Assembly (NCBI GenBank): GCA_050010535.1
Contig: JBEKKT010000003.1
Location: forward strand, 1 to 64,000
DNA: 64,000 bases
Direction of reading: 5' to 3'
Source of the DNA: JAJRAG01 sp050010535
Lineage (GTDB): Archaea > Thermoplasmatota > Thermoplasmata > Methanomassiliicoccales > JACIVX01
Shown: positions 43,298 through 52,558 of the stretch, one piece after another
How positions within the stretch are numbered: position 1 is the stretch's first letter
Layout of the letters: each line of letters begins with the position of its first letter
Position numbers and translations under genes: made by a program
Notes under the pieces: generated by a model
Databases searched by the model: none
Told to the model about the DNA's origin: nothing
The model's input: only the letters and a program-made list of their open reading frames with translations

Positions 43298-43830
43298 GCT
43301 CCAAAAATCTTTTTTGTTATTACTCTGCAATTGTACAAGCCGGGGGGCCTGGCTTGTCCTGTATGCCGATGATTTGACCCCTGGATCACGCCACTCCAGG
43401 TCAGCTAGATCATCAAACGCTGGAGCGAACGGAATCGGAAGCTCATCGATATTCGTCGGCTGACAAAGAGTCTGCGGCATTGAGACATAGATCGCAAGCA
43501 AACTGCAAGACCGAGGATACAAATTCCGTGGCTGGATTGATCGGTCCGTCAACGGTTTCAGAGGTCGCTCATACGAGACACGGAGCAGTCCTTATGTTTT
43601 CGTCGGAGGCGACTCGGACGATGGGGGCGAAAAGTCGAAGCATTATTAATAATACGTGCACGATAATCGATGCAAATCCTTCAATTCTTGATGGTTTTAC
43701 CCTTCATAATGAAGTATTGCCATTCTACCCGAAGTAATGTGCCGTATTCAGGCTTATCTATCTGAGATTCTCGGATACATTTTTAAGAACAAAGCACGAT
43801 TGCCCACACCAGAAAAGGGGGTTCTGTCAT
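43298..43830. other. Intergenic region upstream of acs
   Basis: No gene is supported in this stretch. Short ORFs on both strands show no family resemblance. A TATA-like CATTTTTAAG at 43779-43788 lies about 43-52 bp before the acs ATG and is a probable promoter. A GGGGG run lies ten bases before the start. Confidence 0.35.
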
Positions 43831-45738
43831 ATGGAGGAGAAGCAACTGATACAATATCCGCCCCATCTCCGATGGATCTTGGACAGAGCTTTGGACGATC
43901 CGAAGGGATTTTGGGGTGAGATTGCTGAGGAACTTCACTGGTTCAAGCGATGGAACAACATCTTCGAGGGGAGCGGCCCTAACTTCAAGTGGTTCGTAGG
44001 CGGCGAGACGAACCTCTGCTACAACTGCCTCGACTATCACGTCAAGAGGGGTAAGGGTAACAGGGCTGCCATCATCTGGGAAAACGGCGAGAACGAGCGA
44101 CCAAGGGTCCTAACTTATAACGAGTTGCTCTTCGAAGTAAAGCGTTTCGCAGGCGCCCTGAAAGCACAAGGCGTGAAGAAAGGTGACAGAGTCACGATTT
44201 ACATGCCCATGATCCCTGAAGCCGCGATCGCGATGCTGGCGACGGTGAGGATCGGCGCCGTGCACTCCGTCGTTTTCGGAGGGTTCGGAGAAGGTGCCCT
44301 GGCCGACAGGATCGACGATGCTGGGTCTGAAGTCGTCGTGACAGCGGACATCGGATTGCGAAGAGGCAAGCCGATCCAGCTTAAGGAGGTCGTTGACCAG
44401 GCACTCAACATGGCAAAGGGGGTCAGGAAGGTCATCGTCCTGAAAAGGGGGACGAAAGAGCCACCGATGACGGCAGAGAGGGACGTTTACTGGAACGATG
44501 CCATTGAGAAAGGTGCTGGCCAGGACACGGATGCAGTTCCGATGAAGGCGGACGAACTGGCATTCATCCTATACACCTCTGGGACAATGGCCAAGCCGAA
44601 AGGCACGGTGCAGCCTCACGGGAGCTATCAGGTGTACGTCTATGCCATGGGCAAATGGGTGTACGATTTGAGGGAAACCGATACCTGGTGGTCGACCTCA
44701 GATGTTGGATGGATAGTCGGTCACAGCTACGTTGTGTACGGCCCTCTGCTGGTAGGCTGCTCGACTATCATGTACGAAGGATCACCGGACTTCCCGACGC
44801 CCGACGTGTGGTGGAAAATCGTGGAGAGATACAAGGTCACTCAGATGTGGATCTCACCAACTGGCGTGAGGGGCCTGATGCAGTATGGCGATGACTACCC
44901 GAACAAGCACGACATGAGCTCCGTCAGGCTGGTCGTTTGCGCCGGCGAGGTGTTAAACCCGCCAGCGTATGAATGGCTCTCGAAGAAGGTATTCCACGGC
45001 AGGATCCCGGTTGTGGACCATATGTGGCAGACGGAGACGAGCGGCCCAATTGTCGGCAACCCCGTGGGAATATCTATGCTGCCGATCATACCGGGTTGCG
45101 CTACAATAGCACTGCCTGGGATTGAGGCGGACATAGTCAACGATAAGGGAGAAACGCTTCCGCCGGGAGTCGAAGGTAACTTCGTCATTCGCAGGCCGTT
45201 CCCCGGGCTGACCCCGACCATCTGGAGGGACCCGGAGAGGTATGTCAGGGATTATTGGACGAGGATACCGGGCTGTTACTACACAGGCGATGGTGCATCA
45301 AGAGACCAGAACGGGTACATAACCTTCGTCGGCAGATTCGATGAGATCATCAAGATAGCCGCGCACCGGGTCGGGACGATAGAGATCGAGTCCGCCCTGC
45401 TCTATCACCCAGCGGTCGCCGAGGCGGCGGTTGTGGGAATGCCAGACGAGCTGAGAGGGGAGGTGGCTTTCGCCATTGTCGTCCTGAAGCCTGGCTACGA
45501 GGCCTCGGACAAGATGAAGGCTGAACTCAAGGCCCAAGTAAGGAAATCGATGGGCGCTCTCGTGGTAATTGGAGATATGGCTTTCGTAAATAAACTGCCC
45601 AAGACGAGGAGCGGCAAGATAATGAGAAGGGTGATTAAGGCGGTCGTTGCGAAGCAACCACTAGGCGACTACTCCACAATGGAAGATCCCACGGCGATCG
45701 ACGAGGTCAAGAGGGCCTTGGCTAAAGCCAACAAGTGA
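43831..45738 (+). CDS. acs: Acetyl-CoA synthetase, AMP-forming
   Basis: A 635-residue ANL-family enzyme activating acetate (or propionate) with ATP to acyl-CoA. It has the P-loop YTSGTMAKPKG (about 250-260), the adenylate-binding MWQTETSG, and the hinge YYTGDGASRDQNG. The catalytic lysine region near the C-terminus is LPKTRSGKIMRR, whose lysine is the usual acetylation site. The length is typical of Acs. It is followed by an acetyl-CoA hydrolase/GNAT-like gene, suggesting a joint role in acetate/acyl-CoA balance and perhaps acetylation control. Confidence 0.94.
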   Translation: MEEKQLIQYPPHLRWILDRALDDPKGFWGEIAEELHWFKRWNNIFEGSGPNFKWFVGGETNLCYNCLDYHVKRGKGNRAAIIWENGENERPRVLTYNELLFEVKRFAGALKAQGVKKGDRVTIYMPMIPEAAIAMLATVRIGAVHSVVFGGFGEGALADRIDDAGSEVVVTADIGLRRGKPIQLKEVVDQALNMAKGVRKVIVLKRGTKEPPMTAERDVYWNDAIEKGAGQDTDAVPMKADELAFILYTSGTMAKPKGTVQPHGSYQVYVYAMGKWVYDLRETDTWWSTSDVGWIVGHSYVVYGPLLVGCSTIMYEGSPDFPTPDVWWKIVERYKVTQMWISPTGVRGLMQYGDDYPNKHDMSSVRLVVCAGEVLNPPAYEWLSKKVFHGRIPVVDHMWQTETSGPIVGNPVGISMLPIIPGCATIALPGIEADIVNDKGETLPPGVEGNFVIRRPFPGLTPTIWRDPERYVRDYWTRIPGCYYTGDGASRDQNGYITFVGRFDEIIKIAAHRVGTIEIESALLYHPAVAEAAVVGMPDELRGEVAFAIVVLKPGYEASDKMKAELKAQVRKSMGALVVIGDMAFVNKLPKTRSGKIMRRVIKAVVAKQPLGDYSTMEDPTAIDEVKRALAKANK

Positions 45739-45898
45739 ACGCGGAACTGACGATTGGAACGGAGTGACAATCGGTCGGAGAGGCTGAATGCCGCTCGGCC
45801 GTCTTCCTTTTTCTTTCATTCCATTGCTGTTCCAACCTTTGGTATTGACAGACACCTTGAAATATCCGCCATCATGTTACACTTTAGAGGGGAAGCCA

Positions 45899-47767
45899 GT
45901 GGCAAAGGATTGTAAGGAAGACTTGAGGCTGAAGCTAAGGACGGCCAAGGACGCCGTCGATGTGATTGAGAGAGGACAACGGGTCTTCATCGGCACTGCC
46001 TGCGGAGAGCCGCAGATGCTCGTGAAGGCGCTCGTCGCCAAGGCAGATTCGCTCGCCGACAACGAGATAATCCACACACTATCCCTAGGCCTCACCCCTT
46101 ACTCTGAAGAGAAGTTCACGGATCAGTTCAGAGTCAATGCCTTCTTCATCGGACCCAACGTACGGACCTCCGTCAACGAAGGACGTGCTGATTATACCCC
46201 CGTCTACCTGTCCGAGATCGGGAACCTGCTGGAGTAGGGTAGGATTCCAATCGACGTGGCGTTAATCCAGGTCTCTCCGCCGGATGAACACGGTTACTGC
46301 AGCTTCGGCGTCTCGGTGGACATAACGAAGACTGCCACTGAGGCGGCTGATGTCGTCATCGCCCAGATCAATCAGAACATGCCCAGGGTATTGGGGGACA
46401 GCTTCATCCACATCTCCGACATCGACTACCTGGTGGAGGGCAATGAGCCGTTGCTGGAGTGGCCGAGCGTCGATCCCGGCACGCAAATAGAGGCGGACAG
46501 CATTGGGCGGTTCGTTGCAGACCTTGTCGAAGACGGCTCCACAATCCAGATAGGATATGGAGCGATCCCGAACTCCGTGCTGAAGAATTTGAAGGACAAG
46601 AGGGACCTTGGGGTCCACACGGAGATGTTCTCGGACGGTATCGTTGACCTTGTCGAGTCCGGAGTCGTGAATGGCAAGAGGAAGACCGTCCACAAAGACA
46701 AGATAATCGCATCCTTCTGCATCGGCAGCAAGAGCCTGTTCGACTTCGTCCACAATAACCCTGCGATCGAGTTCCATCCATCCAACTACACAAACGACCC
46801 TTGTCTGATCGGCAGGAACGAGAAGATGGTAGCCATCAACTCCGCCCTCGAGGTGGATCTCACAGGCCAGGTCTGCGCAGACCAGATCGGTTACATGTTC
46901 TATTCCGGACTGGGAGGACAGGTGGATTTCGTGAGGGGCGCTGCCCGTTCCAAAGGCGGAAAACCGATTATCGCACTCCCTTCGACCGCCCAGGGCGGGC
47001 AGGTCTCCAGAATAGCCCCAAGACTTTCCGACGGTGCTGGTGTAACGACGACTAGGGGCGACGTCCACTATGTCGTCACCGAGTATGGAGTTGCGGAGCT
47101 GCATGGAAAGAGCATAATGCAGCGGGCCCTGGCAATGATCAACATCGCTCATCCGAAGTTCAGGGAGGACCTGCTGGCAGCGGCGAAGTTCCTTCGATAC
47201 GTCTTCCTCGATCAATCCGATGTCCCTTATCGCGGACTTCCATATCCGCAGGAATATGAGACGTACAGAACCTTCGGCGACTCGCAGGTTTTCTTCAGGC
47301 CGATCAGGCCGACCGACGAAGAACCCCTGAAGGATCTTTTCTATTCGTTCTCTCAGAGGTCAATATACCTCCGTTTCATGGGGCCGAAGATCAGGATGCC
47401 ACACAGGGAGTTGCAGTCATTTGTCAACATCGATTACGACACCGCAATGGCAATCGTCGGCGTCGTGCGCGAGAAGGAAAGGTTGAAGATCATCGCGGTT
47501 GGGAGATACGTACTGGACAAGAAGACTAACGACGCGGAAGTGGCGTTCGCCGTACACGATGACTGGCAGAACAAAGGTATCGGCACATTCCTTCTAGGTT
47601 ATCTGATACGTATAGCCAAGGAAAGAGGAATAAGGACCTTCTCTGCAGAGGTGCTCGCAGAAAACAGGCCGATGCTTGACGTCTTCTACCAGTCAGGAGT
47701 CAAGGTCGAAACGACCGTGGAAGAGGGCACATACAGTTTAGTCCTCAATCTCCAGCAGAAGCTATAG
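45899..47767 (+). pseudogene. Acetyl-CoA hydrolase/transferase-GNAT fusion with an in-frame TAG
   Basis: The frame spans 623 codons and is interrupted once, by TAG at codon 113 (46235-46237). On either side it reads normally: VYLSEIGNLLE before, GRIPIDVALIQVSPPDEHGY after. In relatives the missing residue lies in an RSGR-like turn, so a serine codon TCG-to-TAG change would explain it. The catalytic glutamate is in GVHTEMFSDG, and a GNAT acetyltransferase domain follows (about 455-620, with QNKGIGTFLL). The GTG start at 45899 has GAGGGGAA upstream. Product options are a nonsense mutant, readthrough, or two separate polypeptides. A second ORF starting at 46256 is possible but lacks the N-terminus. 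Confidence 0.75.
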
Positions 47768-47787
47768 GCTCTGGACCGCGGACCCAT

Positions 47788-48279
47788 CTAACGGATTCTC
47801 TCGACGTTCCCGACGTAGCTGGCTATGTGGTCAGAGTGCTCTGCCTCTTCCCGTATCAGCAGGTCGATCGTAGAGAAGAAGAACGGCAAGTCCTCAGTCT
47901 TGATAAAACGGTCCACGTCGGAGTGCTTGAGTGCTTCCCTGATGTTAACGTAAGTATCATACGCCAGCTTCTCATATTTCGAAAGGTCCATCATGATCTC
48001 GAATTCCGTCTTGTTCTTGAAGTTGAAGGCATGCGGCTGAAGCGGCAAGGCCTCGGGCCCAAGTGAGATACTAATCTTCGATATCATCTTTTCGACCAGG
48101 GTTCTATGCTTCTCCGACTCGTAGATGAGCTCGAAAATGACATCCCGAAACTCGTCCTTCTTGACGTTTATGTAACCTTCCCACTGGGAGACTGACTCAA
48201 AACCTGCTTCGATCTCGAGCGCCTTCTTCAAGAAGCTTGCCAGTTCTTCCCCCGTTCTGACTTCGACCAAAGGGGGCAT
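47788..48279 (-). CDS. Ferritin-like diiron-fold protein
   Basis: A 163-residue all-helical protein of the ferritin/rubrerythrin type. Helices carry ALEIEAGFESVSQWEGY, YESEKHRTLVEKM (ExxH-like), MMDLSKYEKLAYDTY and LIREEAEHSDHIASY (ExxH). This gives a plausible di-iron or di-manganese site, but the pattern is looser than in true rubrerythrin and there is no rubredoxin domain. It may act in peroxide detoxification or as a metal-binding scaffold. An AT-rich TAAATATCTA lies about 20-28 bp before the ATG. Confidence 0.65.
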   Translation of the reverse strand: MPPLVEVRTGEELASFLKKALEIEAGFESVSQWEGYINVKKDEFRDVIFELIYESEKHRTLVEKMISKISISLGPEALPLQPHAFNFKNKTEFEIMMDLSKYEKLAYDTYVNIREALKHSDVDRFIKTEDLPFFFSTIDLLIREEAEHSDHIASYVGNVERIR

Positions 48280-48594
48280 CGCTTTTTGATAATACTTTTA
48301 GATATTTAACAACCGGGAAACCTCCTTCGATCTTTTGAGGCAGAATCAAGAAAGCTGGATGAAGGTTGGAGTCCCCTCGTCATCTCTTGAACACATCACT
48401 TGGAAAATCGACACTCTCACGGTTCGACATGATTCGGACCAGAAAGAAAGACGCCCAGAAGGGTGGAATATCGAGGAAGGAAATGGTTTGCCGATCGGCG
48501 CTGGCCAGACGTAACGGCCCAGCTCAAGCAGTATCTCCCCGTCTCTGGTGCTAAGTAGTGTGGCTGTCTAGAGCATCTCGCCCCGATCAGGACC
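48280..48594. other. Intergenic region between two ferritin-like genes
   Basis: About 315 bp with no supported gene. The AT-rich part next to 48298-48307 is the promoter of the minus-strand ferritin-like gene. A 62-codon ORF on the plus strand has no recognisable features. Confidence 0.3.
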
Positions 48595-49023
48595 TCACTT
48601 CTTCCTCTTGCCTTCCTTCACCGATGTGAAGAAATCGTGGTGCTCTTCCTCTTCCTCGAGGATTTCCTTGAATATGAACTCGGTGGTCGGATCCCCCTCG
48701 GCCGCAGCAACTTTCTGGATCCCTTTATACATGACAATCGCTCCCATTTCTGCCTTGATGTCGTTGTCCACCATCTCCCAAAGATCTCCACCGACCTCTA
48801 TCGTGGCTGGTTTTGTCGTCGGAAGACCACCAAGATACCAGAGTCGCTCGGCAATCTTCTCCGCGTGCTTCATTTCCGCAACCGCGATGTCCTGAAACTC
48901 GTCAGAAACCGCGAAGTGCTCCGGCCCGGCCCATTGCACGTGTTGCCACATGTACTGGACAGAAACCTGAATCTCGCTTGCGATTGCCTTGTTCAGCAAG
49001 TCCTTTAGCTTCTGTGATGTCAA
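48595..49023 (-). CDS. Bacterioferritin/Dps-like ferritin-fold protein
   Basis: A 142-residue four-helix protein resembling bacterioferritin-type ferritins. Metal ligands can be placed at E17 (in KAIASEIQVSVQY), ExxH in AEMKHAEKIAERL (about 49-61), E in IKAEMGAIVMYK, and ExxH in EEEEEHHDFF (about 124-133). No haem-binding methionine is obvious. It likely stores iron or removes peroxide. It starts with TTG, preceded by AGGAGG eight bases away. Two ferritin-like genes occur within 1.3 kb. Confidence 0.85.
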   Translation of the reverse strand: MTSQKLKDLLNKAIASEIQVSVQYMWQHVQWAGPEHFAVSDEFQDIAVAEMKHAEKIAERLWYLGGLPTTKPATIEVGGDLWEMVDNDIKAEMGAIVMYKGIQKVAAAEGDPTTEFIFKEILEEEEEHHDFFTSVKEGKRKK

Positions 49024-49325
49024 ACAAATTCCTCCTGTCTCAGCCTGCCATTGCGCAGGTCTATATTGCTATTCCGACTGAAGGCTAATAAACCTTTTGG
49101 AATTCGGAACGGCAACTGTTAGCCACTGGGATGTCAGTCGCCAAGAAGCCCCCGATCGCAAGCGGACCTGCTCGGTCTCAGTCAACCGGAAAGAAGTAAG
49201 CTTACACTCGCCACGAGGGACATCTTCTGCGTTTGCGGATGTTTCGGTCAAAACGTCTCAGAAGGGCCTCGCACCAAGGCATCCCGATTCTTATTAGGTC
49301 GCTTCTCAATTGCAGATCTGTGAGG

Positions 49326-49913
49326 ATGAGCCCAAGTTCATGGGTCAGGTTCGGGGCGGTTGCGGGTATCGTTGGAGCGACACTTTTCTCGGCTATGTGG
49401 GTCATTGCGGCTGTGAAAGATGGTCATTGGATACTGGGCGAGCAAACGCTCAGCGAACTTGGAGGAAATAGACCCGGATTGTTTTTCTTCAATTCGGGCG
49501 TGATCCTTGAGGGTACGCTTGCGCTCGTCTTCACATTCGGATTGTGGCACGCGATGGAGAAAACGACCCTGCAGAGGATCGGGAATATCCTCCTCCTTTT
49601 CGCCTCATGCGCCCTGATACTGGTCGGCATCTTTCCGATAACAACAGGACTGCTCCATGGCATCGCGAGCTACGCGTTCTTCGGATTAACGCTCGTTGCG
49701 ATTCTTCTTTTGATTCATCCACTGTGGACCGACGGAGACTTCGGTCCAGTGGCTGGGATCGTGACCCTGGGCGCTGTCATCCTGTCCATAGCGTTCCTTT
49801 CTTTTGCGACCATCGCGCTAACCGAGGCGGTAGGGGTCATTTGTCTCCTTGCGTGGTCATCGCTCCTTTCTGCAATGATGCTGAGGAAAAACACGATTTC
49901 GATCAGGACCTAG
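49326..49913 (+). CDS. DUF998-family membrane protein
   Basis: A 195-residue membrane protein with six hydrophobic segments. The LSELGGNRPGLFFFNSGVILEG stretch (about 41-62) after the first segment is typical of DUF998. The function is unknown. ATG 49326 is chosen because an AT-rich TTCTTATTAG lies about 28-37 bp upstream; the frame is open 31 codons earlier. Confidence 0.8.
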   Translation: MSPSSWVRFGAVAGIVGATLFSAMWVIAAVKDGHWILGEQTLSELGGNRPGLFFFNSGVILEGTLALVFTFGLWHAMEKTTLQRIGNILLLFASCALILVGIFPITTGLLHGIASYAFFGLTLVAILLLIHPLWTDGDFGPVAGIVTLGAVILSIAFLSFATIALTEAVGVICLLAWSSLLSAMMLRKNTISIRT

Positions 49914-49938
49914 AGGAGCGTCCCGCTAGAAATCGGTC

Positions 49939-51021
49939 TCATCTAGTGGGTTTCTTCGTTCTGTACCTGTAGCTGATATTGCAGCTGCCCTCTCTGCTGA
50001 CCATGCAGGGGCCGATGGGATTGCCTGGCGAGCATGTCGCTCCAAACGCTGGGCACTCTTCGGACGCGATCAGACCCCGAAGCACCTCTCCGCATCTACA
50101 CCCCTCCAGCTCGTCTTGGATGCTTGGCAAATCCTTGAGAGTCTTCGTATAGCGCAGCCTCGCATCTTGGAATCGGAACTCATCGCTCAACTCAAGGGCG
50201 CTCTTCTTGATGACAGGCAAGCCCCTCCATGCTTTGTCCACGGGTGTGAAGACCCGCTTGACAAGGGCGAGTGCACGGGGGTTCCCTTCGGGTTTGACAA
50301 CCCTCGTGTATTCGTTCTCGACCTCTGCCCTTCCCTCGGCCACCTGCCTCACGAGCATGTAGACCGCAACAAGAAGGTCCAAAGGCTCGAATCCCGCGAC
50401 AACCTGTGGAATATGCCTCTTCTCTGATATTTCGCGATAGGGACCAATACCGATGATTGTGGAAACGTGACCCGGTTCGATGAGCCCATCAACCTTCACC
50501 TCTCCCATCTCGAAAATAGTATCTAGGGCCGGTGACAGGAGCCTGTGACAGCTCAGCACCGAGAATGAATCTGGAACTCCGTCCGCAAGGGCGGACGCAG
50601 TCGTGGGGCTTGTCGTCTCGAAGCCGATAGCCAAGAACACGATCCTGCTTCCATCCTTCGCAAGACGAACGGCGTCGTCGACAGAGTAGACGACCCTCAC
50701 GTCGCCGCCTCTGGCTCTTGCGTCCGCCAGGGACCCCCTCGGCGTCGGGACTGCAAGCATGTCGCCAAAGACCGCCAAAGTCACCCCGGAATCGACCAAG
50801 GCGATAGCTTCGCAGATCTCCCTAGAAGTCGTCACGCACACGGGACAGCCTGGACCCTGCCGAATCTCGATCCCCGCTTCCTTGAGGAGTCCCTGCAATC
50901 CGAACCTCACGAGAGTGTCCTGATGCGTCCCGCAGACGTGCATGAACCTCAAGTTGACATCGAACTTCTTGATCTTGTCAATGATTCCCCTGGCAGTCGA
51001 CTCGCCTCTGAAATGGAACAT
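49939..51021 (-). CDS. hypD: Hydrogenase maturation protein HypD
   Basis: A 360-residue HypD, the scaffold on which the Fe(CN)2CO group of [NiFe] hydrogenase is built with HypC. Conserved stretches are FMHVCGTHQDTL with its catalytic cysteine, GPGCPVCVT, GFETTSPTTA, SCHRL, EPGHVS, and the C-terminal [4Fe-4S] cysteines (CRCGEVLRG, CPAFGATC, GPCMVSREGSC). It begins directly after the hypA stop. Its presence implies a [NiFe] hydrogenase elsewhere in the genome. Confidence 0.96.
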   Translation of the reverse strand: MFHFRGESTARGIIDKIKKFDVNLRFMHVCGTHQDTLVRFGLQGLLKEAGIEIRQGPGCPVCVTTSREICEAIALVDSGVTLAVFGDMLAVPTPRGSLADARARGGDVRVVYSVDDAVRLAKDGSRIVFLAIGFETTSPTTASALADGVPDSFSVLSCHRLLSPALDTIFEMGEVKVDGLIEPGHVSTIIGIGPYREISEKRHIPQVVAGFEPLDLLVAVYMLVRQVAEGRAEVENEYTRVVKPEGNPRALALVKRVFTPVDKAWRGLPVIKKSALELSDEFRFQDARLRYTKTLKDLPSIQDELEGCRCGEVLRGLIASEECPAFGATCSPGNPIGPCMVSREGSCNISYRYRTKKPTR

Positions 51022-51396
51022 CTATTTCTCAACCACCTTCACGGAAACCACTCGGCAACTTGCGCCCTTCTTGACTTCGATCTTCTGTCCACACGACGGG
51101 CATCGGAGTATGGGGACGGAGAGATGAAATGATTCGTCCTCCACATAGTCAATTCTCCCTTCATAGCTACAAAAGGGGCACCTGACCATCACTTCCTCTT
51201 CCTCGATTCTCAGCCCTGCCCCTTCGAGCATTGTGTCCTTTGAGAGGACCTCGAACGCAAACTGAAGTTGCCCGTGCCCAAGGAAGGTGAGTCTCCCGAC
51301 CGCGAGAACGACCTCTTCCACTTTCTCGACGTCATGCTTGCTGAGCTCGGAGAGAACGGCGTCGATGATTCCTGACATTACCGAGACTTCATGCAT
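51022..51396 (-). CDS. hypA: Hydrogenase nickel-insertion protein HypA
   Basis: A 124-residue HypA beginning MHEVSVMSGIIDAV, where His2 and Glu3 belong to the nickel site. The zinc domain has CPFCSYEG and CPSCGQK. With HypB it delivers nickel to hydrogenase. ATG 51396 has GAGGAG five bases upstream and gives the obligatory MHE start; an upstream extension of seven codons is open but wrong. The stop TAG is followed directly by the hypD ATG. Confidence 0.95.
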   Translation of the reverse strand: MHEVSVMSGIIDAVLSELSKHDVEKVEEVVLAVGRLTFLGHGQLQFAFEVLSKDTMLEGAGLRIEEEEVMVRCPFCSYEGRIDYVEDESFHLSVPILRCPSCGQKIEVKKGASCRVVSVKVVEK

Positions 51397-51557
51397 CCAG
51401 CTCCTCAACGGGATCACATCTATTAATTATCTCTTCGAAACGACCCTTTGAGACCGCCCTTCGGGGCAGAGGCAGACTTCCATACCGGCTCCAAAGGCGC
51501 TCATCCTAGAATCCGAGGCTCTCTCTTTCCAGCGTCGCCAGGAACAATGTGGCAATA

Positions 51558-51566
51558 TTCTTATAC
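51558..51566 (+). promoter_or_regulatory. TATA-like box for the small zinc-binding gene
   Basis: TTCTTATAC lies 31-39 bp before ATG 51597. Confidence 0.45.
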
Positions 51567-51596
51567 GCTTATCAAGATACGAGCGAAAGGTGCGGC

Positions 51597-51887
51597 ATGG
51601 CAACAGGTGAGAGGAAATCCAGGAAAGAACTGACCCTCGAGTCCATCGTTGAAGGTAAGAAGATGGAGGCCTACGTCGAGCATAGGACGAAGGACATGCA
51701 CTCCTGCTGGATCTGTGGAACGATAGGCTACAAGAAGAAGGCGATGAAGAACGTCGGCTCGAAGTGGATCTGCATCGACTGCCTGCGCAACCTGAAGGAA
51801 GTCCTTGAGACCTTGGACCAGTGGGAGGCGGAGATCCAAATGGAAAAGGAGATGAGCAAGAAGATCGACGAAACGCTCGGCATATAG
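51597..51887 (+). CDS. Small zinc-binding protein with CxxC pairs, unknown
   Basis: I do not recognise a named family. The 96-residue protein has one treble-clef-like site: CWICGTIGYKKKAM (C36/C39) and WICIDCLRN (C56/C59), followed by a charged helix to the end. The N-terminal part is basic. ATG 51597 has AAAGGTG five bases upstream and a TATA-like box at the right distance. It is convergent with endonuclease III. Confidence 0.7.
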   Translation: MATGERKSRKELTLESIVEGKKMEAYVEHRTKDMHSCWICGTIGYKKKAMKNVGSKWICIDCLRNLKEVLETLDQWEAEIQMEKEMSKKIDETLGI

Positions 51888-51912
51888 TCGCGACCGGCGT
51901 CACCTCTCGATA

Positions 51913-52545
51913 TCAATTCTTCTGAAAGACCTTTGAGTAGTAGTCGCAGTATCTGTTGACTGGGCAGCCGCTGCATTTCGGTCCGACCGGCCTGCAGACC
52001 GTCTTTCCGAATGAAACGAAAAGCGTGTTGACGACCTTCCAGAGGTCCCTGGGAACAATCTGGACAAATTCACGTTCCGTTTCTTCCGGGCCCTTCGTCT
52101 TGACGAGCCCGATCCTGTTCGAGACACGATGGACGTGAGTGTCGACGGGTATCGCATCCAGACCGAATCCATAGACTAGGACGCAGTTGGCCGTCTTCCT
52201 TCCTACGAGCGGAAGGGCGAGGAGCGATTCCATGTCGACAGGCACCTCATCGCCATAGTCCTCATGAATTATCCTGGCAATATCCTTGATCGCCTTCGAC
52301 TTGACCGCAGGGAAACCAGCGGGGCGGATCAAAGAACGTATCACATCCAATGGGGCGTCAGCCAGCGCCTTTGGTGTGTCGAATCTTGAGAACAGCTGGG
52401 TTGACGCTACATGAGTATTCTTGTCCTTCGTCCGTTGTGACAGAACCGTGGAAATGAGCACGTGAAAAGGATCTGTCTTCCAGCTTACCTCCCCCTCGTC
52501 GCCCTTCCCAGGAAAAGCACCAGTTGGGAAGCTTCTTGCGATCAC
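51913..52545 (-). CDS. nth: Endonuclease III (DNA glycosylase/AP lyase)
   Basis: A 210-residue base-excision enzyme removing oxidised pyrimidines. The helix-hairpin-helix is LPLVGRKTANCVL with the catalytic lysine (about 113-125). The catalytic aspartate is in IPVDTHVHRVSNR (about 132-144). The [4Fe-4S] motif is C-x6-C-x2-C-x5-C in CRPVGPKCSGCPVNRYC. It starts at GTG 52545, 13 bp after folC, and is likely cotranscribed with it. Confidence 0.94.
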   Translation of the reverse strand: MIARSFPTGAFPGKGDEGEVSWKTDPFHVLISTVLSQRTKDKNTHVASTQLFSRFDTPKALADAPLDVIRSLIRPAGFPAVKSKAIKDIARIIHEDYGDEVPVDMESLLALPLVGRKTANCVLVYGFGLDAIPVDTHVHRVSNRIGLVKTKGPEETEREFVQIVPRDLWKVVNTLFVSFGKTVCRPVGPKCSGCPVNRYCDYYSKVFQKN

Positions 52546-52558
52546 CTGGACAATCTTC

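Noticed and set aside
42999..43298. 99-codon ORF on the plus strand
   Set aside because: It overlaps the small zinc-ribbon gene in another frame; the zinc-ribbon frame has the strong ribosome site and CxxC pairs.
43295..43552. 85-codon ORF on the minus strand (contains LPIPFAPAFDDLADLEW)
   Set aside because: It looks somewhat protein-like, but I recognise no family, promoter or ribosome site, so it stays unannotated.
46262..47215. 317-codon ORF antisense to the acetyl-CoA hydrolase gene
   Set aside because: The opposite strand has a strongly conserved enzyme; this frame shows no family features.
45899..47767. Pyrrolysine as the meaning of the in-frame TAG
   Set aside because: Not accepted as the main reading, because TAG is a frequent normal stop in this window; kept only as a testable option.
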